From contig JACQWK010000636.1 of NCBI GenBank assembly GCA_016209525.1, forward strand, positions 1-37,834: a DNA stretch of 37,834 nt, written 5' to 3'. The position numbers were made by a program, and so were the translations under genes. The notes under the pieces were generated by a model that saw only the letters and a list, made by a program, of their open reading frames with translations, searched no databases and was not told the origin of the DNA. The stretch comes from Verrucomicrobiota bacterium (GTDB lineage: Bacteria > Verrucomicrobiota > Verrucomicrobiia > Limisphaerales > SIBE01). Within the stretch, counting starts at the first letter, position 1. Every line of letters begins with the position of its first letter. Positions 30,641-37,834 of the stretch are shown here, in pieces.

Positions 30641-33600
30641 CTATTGTTTGGCGCGATAGAATTTCTGAGCGCCGGTTACGGTGACGGACAACGGGCTGGC
30701 GGCATTGGCCACGTCCGTCCAAGGTCCGGTCACGGCATCCGCGGATTGCAGGGTGCCGCTAAACGTCAGCGTGAGGCCCGCTGCCGTGCGCGCGATCGAC
30801 AGGGCCGGCCCGGAGGGCGCCGGTTTCTGATCGGCAGCCCAGGAAACCGCCGCGTCGAACAGCTTCAGCCCATCTGGCGTCAGCGCGGCAAATGCGGCGT
30901 CGCCCATGAAGAACATGACCCGGCGGGCGGGGGCTGGCGTGGCGCCGTCAATCAACTTTGCGCCCTTCTCGTAGCCATAAACCACCACTTGCGCCGGATT
31001 GTTCGCTATCGTTGCGATCGTGACGGCGTTGGCATTGGGGAGTCCCCAACTGTAAGGAAGTGGCGCCGTCGTGACTGTCTTCAATCCCGTGGTCAGCCCT
31101 CCGGCGAGCGGATGATCTGCTTTGACGATATTGATTTGGGTCTGGGCGTCGGTCGTGGCGTGGTCCGCGCCGGCGTTGCCGGTCATGAGGAAGTTATCCT
31201 GCACTGCTTGCTCCCAGTTCATCACGGGCACGGGCGAATTGCGAAATTTGTCGCCCACGTCGCCCGAATTGACGGTCGAGGAAGTGATGATCAATTGTTT
31301 GCCGTCCGCATCACCCGTCACGGACTTCGGTGCCTGAACCACTGTTATCTTCCAACCCTGCGATTCGAGCCGGGCTTTGAGGCCGGCGTCGGAGGCATTC
31401 AAGACCGGGTCGCTGGCCGTGCCCACGACCAGCAGTGCGTTGAGTTGCGGCGCCGGCGGAGGTGGAGCCGCACCTGCGGGAACCGTCGCGATCAGCTCCA
31501 GTCCAAAAACCACATCGGAGCTGCCGGTATCGGTCTGGTGAACCTCTGCCGCCAGGACGTTTTCACCTGTGACAAGGGCCGTCACCGGGATGTCGAAAGG
31601 TCCAGCATACGCATTCTCATGACTCGTCGCCGCCGTCGTCGCAGTAACGGTCCCAGCGGGCATGCTGAAGCGATAGACTTCGGTGCCATTCAGGTAAAGG
31701 ACAAACCCGTCATCTACCACATGGCGGATGCTCAGCTTCGCCTTCGTTGGATCGCTCGTCAGCGTGAAGCGTGTTCGGAAGTAATCGGTGATGATGCCTT
31801 GGCCCGTCGGACTTTGTCGCTTGAGCGGTGTTCGGATCGTATCCGCCACGGCTCCGGTCTCGAGGGCAAGCAAGGGGGCTCCTTCAGGCCAGGCGCTGTC
31901 GTTGTAGCCTTTATCTTTCCATGCCGTCCCAAGGTCCTTGCCCGTATTCTCATACCGCCATTTGGTTTTGTCATCGATCGCCACCAGCGTGATCTTCTCC
32001 AACTGCGCGCCAATCGTGACATTCACCGGAGGCGAAACCGCGGACAGGCCGGAGCTATCCGTGGCCCGGGCCGTGAACTGGTAGATGTTTTCCGGAAGAT
32101 TCGGAATTGTGATTGTGTATGGGCTGGTTCTGGCCTCCCCAATCTTTTTGGCGTCCTGGAAAAATTCCACCACCGAGATCGTCTTGTCTCCGCCGGCGGT
32201 GGCGGAGACCGTCACCGTGACCGCAAGTCCGACCCCGACGCTGACCTTATCCGCCGGACTGGTGATTGCGATAACAGGCAGTTTCAGCGCTCCTGGCGCC
32301 ACGATGGCCTCGAGGAATTGGCCAGGAATTGGCCGCAACGCGGTGGTTGCGGTGGTGTCGCCCACTTTTCGCCAAGCCACTTGGCAGAAGTCGCCGCCGG
32401 TCCCTTCTTTCCAGAGTGCCTCGATGTAGTACCGCTTTCCGGACGTCAGGGAGATGCCGGCCGAAGTCTCGGGCGCACCGGGCGCTTCAAACGCGCCGCA
32501 GCAGCCGGTTTCCTCAGCAATCATGGTCGTCTTGGCCGGGTCATCATCGCTGCTCAGGAACAACTGAGAGGCATCGTCGCTGCGGATGAAGAACTCATAT
32601 TGCCCGGTCTCCGCTGGAACGATCCATCCAGACATCCGTCCGCCGTAAGCCTCGTGGGAATCGTTCGGATAGCGAACCCGGCTGTCGAACGAAGTGACAT
32701 AGGCGACTTCGTCCGGGCTTGCCGGGTACCTTGGGTCGTCCAGGAGATTCTGAACTGGATTGCCGGTGATGCCGGCCCAAGCCTCAAACTTCAATCCGCC
32801 TCGTTCAGGACCGAAGGACGTAAAGCCCTTTTTCGTGTCCGCCGCAGTGACGTTGTTGGACGAGTCCCGAATGTTTTTGATCGTGAGTGTATAGGGCGCC
32901 GCCGTGGCCTGTTTGCTCGTGGACAATTTCACCGTCGTGCTGTCAACCACCGTCGCGGCCGAGACGGTCAAACCGCCGTCCAAGCTGTAGTTCGCCTTGT
33001 CACCCGCAGTCGCGGACGTGACCGGTTCGGAGAACATCACCGTGATTTGATTGAACGTGTCGCTGCCGATCACGCGGGCAATGCTCGGCGGAACATTGTC
33101 CGTTTGCACGGTCAAGGTCGCTTCAGAGCTGTTGACGGACCGGCCTGGAACCGAAACGACCGCGCGGATTTTGCCGCTGTCGGCCGCCGTGAGGAATCCG
33201 GTGGTGTAAGTGTCTCCGGACGCCCCGGGGATGTTCACGCCATTCCGCTGCCATCGAATGGAAATCGGTGCTGAAGGACTTGCGGTCGCGCGGACTGTGA
33301 AGGTAGCCGGGCTTGGCGCCACAACCGTCGCGTCTTTGGGTTGCTCCGTAATCGTGATCTCGGACGCCAGGTTCGGATTGGTTTCCGCGCCCAGGAACGC
33401 GCCTGCGACCGGCGCCGCTCCGTCGCGAGGAGCCTGCTGGCCTTCCTTGATCCAGGTCACGGCGAGGTTATCACCGCCACCGCCTTCTTTCATCTCGGCT
33501 CGGACCCAGTAACGTTTGCCTGCTTCCAAGCGGACCGGGGCGGACTTATTTTCGCAAGCGTCGGGACAACCCGGACGCCGGCTGGTGCTGGCAAACGCGC

Positions 33601-34870
33601 GCACTGGGTTCCATTGCGGCTCGCTCGCGATCAAAGCCTCATTGGCCGGGCTCTCGTTGGTGCTGAGGTAGAGTTCGCCGTTGTCATCCGAAGCCAAATA
33701 GAAAACGTAACTGGCGGTTTCCGCCGGCATGATGAAGCCGCTGATTCTTACTCCATAATTGTTCATCACATCGGCCGCAGGAGGAGTGGTCGCAGTTCCC
33801 GGGGGATACTCGAATAGATTCACAAACTCAATCGCGTCCGGCTTATTGTCGGTGTATTTTGCGTCGCCTCGGAGACCGTCCAGCGCCGTCCCGCCAATTC
33901 CGGTGAAGACCTCGGCTTTAAGGAAGCCTTGGGTGACTTCCTTGGCCGCCGTCACGACGGTCACCACGGCTTCGCGGCTCTCCACGCTGTTTCCGCCCGC
34001 GGTGATTCTCACCTTGAATTTCGCTCCATTGTCCGCCGCCGCCAAATCGGGTGTGGTGTAACTGGTGCTCGTCGCGCCAGCGATGGCGGTGCCGTTTTTC
34101 AGCCACTGGTAGGTCACAAGGGGCAAGGGGCTGATTTTGACACTAAAGGTCACCTTGCCACCTGGCTCTTGTTTGGCATCTTGCGGCTGTTCTGTGATCG
34201 AAATCTTGGTGGCCTCATCGGGGCTCCCGGCCACGATCGTCATCTTCGGCCGCTGCTCGACGACCGCGCCTTCAGAAGAGTCGAAATCGATGCCGTCCGT
34301 ACTGCTGGGAATGAAGCCCCACCCGTAGTTTGGAGCCTTGCCATCAAGCCAATCCTGGATGGTTTTGGGAGGAAGATCGACTGTCTTGTAGTACGGCACG
34401 CCTCCGGGGACATCAAAAGTGACGTCCGGATCGATAGCGGCCTCGACTCCGTCCGCCGTGATCCCGTCCGCATTGACTGGGTCCCAAGAATTCCAGGTCG
34501 TTGATTCATCCCAAGGCTTGAGGATGCGATGCATGCCGGGGCTGTTGCCCGGATTCACGAAGTAGAGGGTGAGCGTCGCGGAGAAAATGACCGAGCCTGA
34601 AGGAATCTGGCCGGGTCCCGGCCCGAACATATTGTCGAACCGCATGAAACCGTGGACTTCTCCGCCGCCAGCCGACTTGTCGGGGTTCAGGGAGTCGAGT
34701 TGGCCATCGTCCCGGTCGGGTGAGCCGAACCGGATATGGGTGTCCTTGGTTCCGGCGTAGCCTTTGACGCCTTCTTGGAAAGTGTAGGTCGTCGCAGCTT
34801 GAACATTGAGGAGACCAGTGATGATTGTAGTTGCGATAAACGCGGGTATGGGCAGTTCCCTTTTTCTCAT
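30641..34870 (-). CDS. Large secreted multidomain protein with two PA14 domains, Ig-like domains and a ThuA-like region
   Basis: The 1409-residue product starts with a signal peptide (MRKRELPIPAFIATTIITGLLNVQA). Visible modules, with rough positions: a DNRLRE-type domain (28-215), an Ig-like domain (220-305, TYQWLKNGTAIAGAT), PA14 (312-480), a second Ig-like domain (490-580, IRWQRNGVNIPGAS), an SbsA-like Ig domain (590-680, ITVMFSEPVT), a second PA14 (690-860, with GQYEFFIRSDDASQLFLSSD), a Big_9-like domain (865-955), a galactose-binding-like domain (965-1130), a ThuA-like flavodoxin-fold region (1140-1340, NALLVVGTAS...VMFFMGDAAF) and a C-terminal LTFSGTLQSAD...FYRAK module typical of verrucomicrobial exported proteins. 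It is likely a cell-surface carbohydrate-binding protein. ATG 34870 is used; a TTG at 34906 is unlikely. Confidence 0.9.
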   Translation of the reverse strand: MRKRELPIPAFIATTIITGLLNVQAATTYTFQEGVKGYAGTKDTHIRFGSPDRDDGQLDSLNPDKSAGGGEVHGFMRFDNMFGPGPGQIPSGSVIFSATLTLYFVNPGNSPGMHRILKPWDESTTWNSWDPVNADGITADGVEAAIDPDVTFDVPGGVPYYKTVDLPPKTIQDWLDGKAPNYGWGFIPSSTDGIDFDSSEGAVVEQRPKMTIVAGSPDEATKISITEQPQDAKQEPGGKVTFSVKISPLPLVTYQWLKNGTAIAGATSTSYTTPDLAAADNGAKFKVRITAGGNSVESREAVVTVVTAAKEVTQGFLKAEVFTGIGGTALDGLRGDAKYTDNKPDAIEFVNLFEYPPGTATTPPAADVMNNYGVRISGFIMPAETASYVFYLASDDNGELYLSTNESPANEALIASEPQWNPVRAFASTSRRPGCPDACENKSAPVRLEAGKRYWVRAEMKEGGGGDNLAVTWIKEGQQAPRDGAAPVAGAFLGAETNPNLASEITITEQPKDATVVAPSPATFTVRATASPSAPISIRWQRNGVNIPGASGDTYTTGFLTAADSGKIRAVVSVPGRSVNSSEATLTVQTDNVPPSIARVIGSDTFNQITVMFSEPVTSATAGDKANYSLDGGLTVSAATVVDSTTVKLSTSKQATAAPYTLTIKNIRDSSNNVTAADTKKGFTSFGPERGGLKFEAWAGITGNPVQNLLDDPRYPASPDEVAYVTSFDSRVRYPNDSHEAYGGRMSGWIVPAETGQYEFFIRSDDASQLFLSSDDDPAKTTMIAEETGCCGAFEAPGAPETSAGISLTSGKRYYIEALWKEGTGGDFCQVAWRKVGDTTATTALRPIPGQFLEAIVAPGALKLPVIAITSPADKVSVGVGLAVTVTVSATAGGDKTISVVEFFQDAKKIGEARTSPYTITIPNLPENIYQFTARATDSSGLSAVSPPVNVTIGAQLEKITLVAIDDKTKWRYENTGKDLGTAWKDKGYNDSAWPEGAPLLALETGAVADTIRTPLKRQSPTGQGIITDYFRTRFTLTSDPTKAKLSIRHVVDDGFVLYLNGTEVYRFSMPAGTVTATTAATSHENAYAGPFDIPVTALVTGENVLAAEVHQTDTGSSDVVFGLELIATVPAGAAPPPPAPQLNALLVVGTASDPVLNASDAGLKARLESQGWKITVVQAPKSVTGDADGKQLIITSSTVNSGDVGDKFRNSPVPVMNWEQAVQDNFLMTGNAGADHATTDAQTQINIVKADHPLAGGLTTGLKTVTTAPLPYSWGLPNANAVTIATIANNPAQVVVYGYEKGAKLIDGATPAPARRVMFFMGDAAFAALTPDGLKLFDAAVSWAADQKPAPSGPALSIARTAAGLTLTFSGTLQSADAVTGPWTDVANAASPLSVTVTGAQKFYRAKQ

Positions 34871-35116
34871 AGCATGCTGTCGGTTGCTAAGGTTGATTGC
34901 GCTCAACGCGATCTGAATCCGTCCCCTGGGAACAGGTCACGCGGCGCAGGGTTCTTGTTTCGCCTTCGCCGAACGCCAAATCTCGGCAGAAGCCGGGGCC
35001 AGTCGCAGGCATTGAAGGCAATTGCGCTTGAGTAACGGATCGTCGCCAGTTTATGTGCCCCCTGACTCGGTGACAAGCTTCAAATACGATCAACGCACAG
35101 TAATTCTCATTTGGGC

Positions 35117-35181
35117 CGTAAGACGGACACTCCTGTCCGCAAAATCCCCGAGAATTTGCGGACAGGAGTGTCCGCGTTACG
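35117..35181. repeat. 65-base palindromic repeat, copy 2
   Basis: CGTAAGACGGACACTCC at the left and GGAGTGTCCGCGTTACG at the right; same length, ends and orientation as 13218-13282. Confidence 0.85.
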
Positions 35182-35277
35182 ATTCCGAACCGCGCCAGAT
35201 GCCAGAATTGAGAATTGCTGTCAAAGCTCCGATTGCCTTGCGTTTCGGGAATCGTTCTCTCAGGATCACGCGGAGCG

Positions 35278-35303
35278 GACTCGGAGGCAGGCAAGATGCC
35301 TGC
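35278..35303. repeat. GACTCGGAGGCAGGCAAG repeat, copy 2
   Basis: Identical over 26 bases to 23840-23865, with hairpin GCAGGCA/TGCCTGC. Both copies lie in the leader of a downstream gene (42 bases before the SDR start here). Confidence 0.75.
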
Positions 35304-35344
35304 GCTGCTCTTGAACCACGCTTTCAAAACAGCAGTAGAGACTC

Positions 35345-36112
35345 ATGAGCTTAGACATCTTCAAATTGAACGGAAAAGTGGCCTGGATCACGGGCGCTAC
35401 CAAAGGCCTCGGCCTCGCCATGGCAAACGCTTTGGCCGGCGCCGGCGCCGACATTGTGATCAATAGCCGGAATCGCGCGGAGGCTGAAGCCGCGGCAAAA
35501 AAGATCGCCGAAACCCATCGATGCCGCGCCCTTGGATTTGAAGCGGATGTCACGAACGCGCCCCAGATCGGCGAACTGGTGGAACGGGTCGTGAAAGAAT
35601 TCGGCAGCATCGACATCCTCATCAACAACGCCGGCATCAACGTCCGGCAGCCGACGGTCGAGCTTCCGCTGGAAGATTGGCAAAAGGTTTTGGACATCAA
35701 CCTGACCGGCCCCTTCATTTGCACCAAGGCCGTCGCGCCGCACATGATCAAGAAAGGCTGGGGCCGAATCATTCATCTCTCTTCGATCCTTGGCCAAGTC
35801 GGCCTGGCGGGACGCCCGGCTTACACCGCCACCAAGGGCGCCATCGTTCTTCTGACCAAAACGCAGGCGCTCGAATTCGCGGCCAAGGGGATTACCGTCA
35901 ACGCCATTTGTCCCGGCCCATTCGAGACGCCGATGAATCTTCCGCTCCTCCAAAATCCCGAAGCTTACAAGGCATTTATTGCCAAGATTCCGATGGGGCG
36001 CTGGGGCTCCATCCACGAACTCGACGGCGCCGTGATTTTCCTGGCCTCAAACGCCTCCAGCTACATGACCGGCACGACGTTGACGGTGGATGGAGGCTGG
36101 ACTGCGCAGTGA
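35345..36112 (+). CDS. SDR-family NAD(P)-dependent dehydrogenase (gluconate 5-dehydrogenase-like)
   Basis: The 255-residue product is a classical short-chain dehydrogenase: cofactor motif TGATKGLG (16-23), NNAG (94-97), catalytic Ser147, Tyr160 and Lys164 (HLSSILG and YTATK), and the PGPFETPMN loop after strand six. The C terminus (ASSYMTGTTLTVDGGWTAQ) matches the usual end of the family. The opening SLDIFKLNGKVAWITGA and overall pattern are closest to gluconate 5-dehydrogenase or 2-deoxy-D-gluconate 3-dehydrogenase types, so a sugar-acid substrate is plausible but not shown. It stands alone; both neighbours are on the other strand. The 35341-35347 region gives a normal ATG start. Confidence 0.94.
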   Translation: MSLDIFKLNGKVAWITGATKGLGLAMANALAGAGADIVINSRNRAEAEAAAKKIAETHRCRALGFEADVTNAPQIGELVERVVKEFGSIDILINNAGINVRQPTVELPLEDWQKVLDINLTGPFICTKAVAPHMIKKGWGRIIHLSSILGQVGLAGRPAYTATKGAIVLLTKTQALEFAAKGITVNAICPGPFETPMNLPLLQNPEAYKAFIAKIPMGRWGSIHELDGAVIFLASNASSYMTGTTLTVDGGWTAQ

Positions 36113-36190
36113 GATATCAATCCTCGAAAAAGCAGGTCAGCCAAAAAAGCGAAAGAAGCCAAAGAACGGGATCAGGACTTCGGAGCCTCC

Positions 36191-36318
36191 TTACGGAGGA
36201 GACTGTGGGATGGACTACACGGAAAAGGTTTGTAGTCCCGCCTTTAGGCGGCTCGGACCGGCTAAAGCCGGGACTACGAACGCCGAGCTGTCGTCGATCT
36301 CACGGTCTTCTCAATACG
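36191..36318. mobile_element. GGACTAC-type foldback element, copy 2
   Basis: The left end TTACGGAGGAGACTGTGGGA leads to TGGACTACACGG; the core is TAGTCCCGCC..GGCGG and CCGGC..GCCGGGACTA; the right end CTCACGGTCTTCTCAATACG complements the left end imperfectly. It fills most of the gap between the convergent SDR and C39-like genes. Confidence 0.75.
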
Positions 36319-36353
36319 TCGGCCGCCACGGACCATGGTCCGGAAGGGCGATC

Positions 36354-37607
36354 TCAGTCGTCTGAAACATCCTCCGGATACTGCGGTTCTTCAGGTGGCG
36401 GCAACAGTCTGAGCCGAAAGTAAGCCGGCTGCGTCTCGGGAATCGGAATGGTCACGCTCAGACCGGCCACTGGCTCGGAAATCGGCGTGAACTCAGTTCC
36501 TGCGGGCGATGGCGCCATTTCCACGACATACCGATGAAGTTCGGTGATCACTCCGGTCTCGACGTTGTATCGTTCCGAATTCGGCCCGTCCCAGCGAATC
36601 GTGAGTTTACCGTTGGCGGCGGCCAGACCGGCGATTCGTGGCCGAGGACGATAGCCGATGACGCCCCGGAGCGGCAAACTGTCGCCCCACCAACTGTTCG
36701 TTGTCCACGGTCGGAAGACCGAGTCGCCGCCCGCATAGCCGTCGCGAATCCGCACGTGCTGGCTGCCATCCTCCGCGATCATGTATCCGTACGCCAGGAC
36801 GGCATGGATCCAAGGATTGCCACGGTCCATACCGAGAAGACGAAGGGACTTGGTCTGGAAGTCCTGCAAAAACATCACCACGGGGTAACCCGCATCGATC
36901 TCGCTTTTCAGATCCTGAAAACTGAAACCCTGGCCGGGAGGAACCTCGGTGTTGAAGGCGCTCAACTGTGTGAACACGTCGGCGCGGTAACCCCGAACCT
37001 CCGTCCATTCTCGCAAGCCGGATTGGACGTCGCGTGCCGGCAGACCCGCCTCAGGTCCAGGAGTGAAATTGAAGCGCCTTGCTCCGGAAGCATCCCAATA
37101 GACGAACGCGTAACCGTCGATATTGCCGTCGCACTCGCCGTTCATGTTTTTCCATTTGTTCTGATTCAATCCGGTGAAATCCCCCAAACAGTCCGGCTTG
37201 TGTTCCGCGCGGCCCAGGGTGACATGGGGGTCGGGCGCTGTGCTCGCGAAGGCCAGGAAGTAATCATCGGCGTGGCCGGGTTGGTCCTCGGGACGTCCAT
37301 CCATGCCGGCGCGGCTCGCCCACATGGAACGAATCCCGGAGTGGGCTCCAAAACTGTCCAGCGGCGCAACTCCGTAACTCGTCGGACCGGTGTAAAATCC
37401 GGGAAAACCATGACGATCCCAAAAGCCCATGAGATTCCCAGTGGCCGTGCCGACGCAGCCCGCTTCCCATTCGTAGTCCGGCACGCCGGTGAGATAAACG
37501 TTCACTGCTCCTTGGGTCCACATCGAAAAAAGCACGCTGACACAAAACCCGAAGCGCCGAACCCACCGACGACCTCCGAGCAATCCACCGTTGCACTTCA
37601 ACTTCAT
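36354..37607 (-). CDS. Secreted C39-like (papain-fold) peptidase-domain protein
   Basis: The 417-residue product has a signal peptide (about 1-33) and a papain-like domain of the C39-like group. The candidate catalytic Cys51 lies in DYEWEAGCVGTATGNLMGFWDRHG, His268 in NPWIHAVLAYGYM and Asp289 in RIRDGYAGG, in the order Cys-His-Asp expected for the fold. Residues about 305-395 form a beta-rich module (LTIRWDGPNSERYNVE...FRLRL) like C-terminal domains of other verrucomicrobial exported proteins. The acidic C terminus (PPPEEPQYPEDVSDD) is unusual. Start ATG 37607 was chosen because it gives the signal peptide; an in-frame start at 37763 would add 52 hydrophilic residues. Substrate and self-processing are unknown. 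Confidence 0.85.
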   Translation of the reverse strand: MKLKCNGGLLGGRRWVRRFGFCVSVLFSMWTQGAVNVYLTGVPDYEWEAGCVGTATGNLMGFWDRHGFPGFYTGPTSYGVAPLDSFGAHSGIRSMWASRAGMDGRPEDQPGHADDYFLAFASTAPDPHVTLGRAEHKPDCLGDFTGLNQNKWKNMNGECDGNIDGYAFVYWDASGARRFNFTPGPEAGLPARDVQSGLREWTEVRGYRADVFTQLSAFNTEVPPGQGFSFQDLKSEIDAGYPVVMFLQDFQTKSLRLLGMDRGNPWIHAVLAYGYMIAEDGSQHVRIRDGYAGGDSVFRPWTTNSWWGDSLPLRGVIGYRPRPRIAGLAAANGKLTIRWDGPNSERYNVETGVITELHRYVVEMAPSPAGTEFTPISEPVAGLSVTIPIPETQPAYFRLRLLPPPEEPQYPEDVSDD

Positions 37608-37808
37608 AACGCTAATCCTTTGGTTCCCGGTTGAATAGACCTCTTCTGCGAGACCGTGTTCACATCGCTGGACGATTCGGAGGGGTCGTTCGGTTACAAA
37701 TTGCTCGCAGCGGCGGGCGTCCCGCCTGCCGGAAATGCGGAGATCGGCAAGCTCCCTCGACACAAAGCCGTTTTCCGTGACGCGCTGGAACGCGTCCTTA
37801 CCGAACTT

Positions 37809-37834
37809 ACAGAGGAGACCGTGGGATGGACTAC
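37809..37834. mobile_element. GGACTAC-type foldback element, copy 3 (cut by window end)
   Basis: TTACAGAGGAGACCGTGGGA followed by TGGACTAC at the last base matches the left end of copies 1 and 2. The rest lies outside the window. Positions 37608-37808 hold no gene I can support. Confidence 0.7.

Larger units (their letters stand above)
34871..35344. other. 474-base gene-free region between divergent genes
   Basis: It must contain the promoters of the PA14 gene (minus) and the SDR gene (plus). It holds the 65-base palindrome copy 2 (35117-35181) and the GACTCGGAGGCAGG repeat copy 2 (35278-35303). Short frames through these repeats are artefacts. Confidence 0.7.

Noticed and set aside
30632..33274. 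880-codon open frame antisense to the PA14 protein gene
   Set aside because: The composition is Arg/Gly-rich as expected for the complement of a GC-rich gene; the minus strand carries clear domains and a signal peptide.
35022..35348. Frames of 67-108 codons upstream of the SDR gene
   Set aside because: They read through the 65-base palindrome and the GACTCGGAGG repeat.
36090..36365. 91-codon frame after the SDR gene
   Set aside because: It overlaps the end of the SDR gene and then reads a GGACTAC-type foldback element.
36534..37634. 366-codon open frame antisense to the C39-like gene
   Set aside because: It lacks any motif, and the minus strand has a signal peptide and Cys/His/Asp arrangement.

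Overview
The window reads as chromosomal DNA of a verrucomicrobial bacterium (phylum Verrucomicrobiota, most like the Pedosphaera/Limisphaerales branch). This is an inference from gene content: a PVC-type heme-binding CxxCH protein, a DUF1549/DUF1553 cytochrome-like protein next to a DUF1501 protein, two pseudopilin-like [17 protein letters not shown] proteins, a large PA14/Ig-like secreted protein, an enlarged SecA, and many short foldback repeats between genes. Base composition is GC-rich and gene starts mostly lack a clear Shine-Dalgarno sequence. I saw no rRNA, tRNA, CRISPR array, transposase, phage or plasmid gene.

Layout. 1-4.1 kb: a small exported cysteine protein and SecA, both minus. 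4.1-8.4 kb: a tightly overlapping minus-strand operon (two-domain lipoprotein, ResB, CcsA) for System II cytochrome c maturation. 8.4-14.2 kb: Sua5-type tRNA modification enzyme, a methyltransferase and a uracil-DNA glycosylase on plus, facing AlkA, a TPR protein and MenG/UbiE on minus. 14.4-17.6 kb: a 1053-residue heme-binding beta-propeller/HEAT/cytochrome protein, minus. 17.9-22.6 kb: TauE/SafE permease, pseudopilin, dihydrolipoamide acyltransferase, an 81-residue protein coupled to endonuclease IV, all plus. 22.6-28.9 kb: iron alcohol dehydrogenase, then a frameshifted DUF1549/DUF1553 gene and a DUF1501 gene. 29.4-37.6 kb: second pseudopilin, the 1409-residue PA14 protein (minus), an SDR dehydrogenase, and a secreted C39-like protein (minus).

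How the genes fit together. The ResB/CcsA pair attaches heme to exported CxxCH proteins; the window encodes plausible clients (the PVC heme protein and the DUF1549 protein), and SecA would export them. Uracil-DNA glycosylase, AlkA and endonuclease IV make three base-excision-repair activities within 11 kb. The remaining catabolic genes (FeADH, SDR, DUF1549/DUF1501) look like polysaccharide or sugar degradation functions typical of the phylum.

The most unusual layer is the repeat content. At least nine families of short foldback or micro-tandem repeats occupy nearly all intergenic space. Members of three families lie inside coding sequence: a heptamer array (unit AAATCCN) sits in frame in the Sua5 gene, and another sits exactly at the frameshift of the DUF1549/DUF1553 gene, where adding one 7-base unit or losing two would restore the frame. 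Several repeat hairpins differ between copies by compensatory stem changes, suggesting that structure rather than sequence is maintained.
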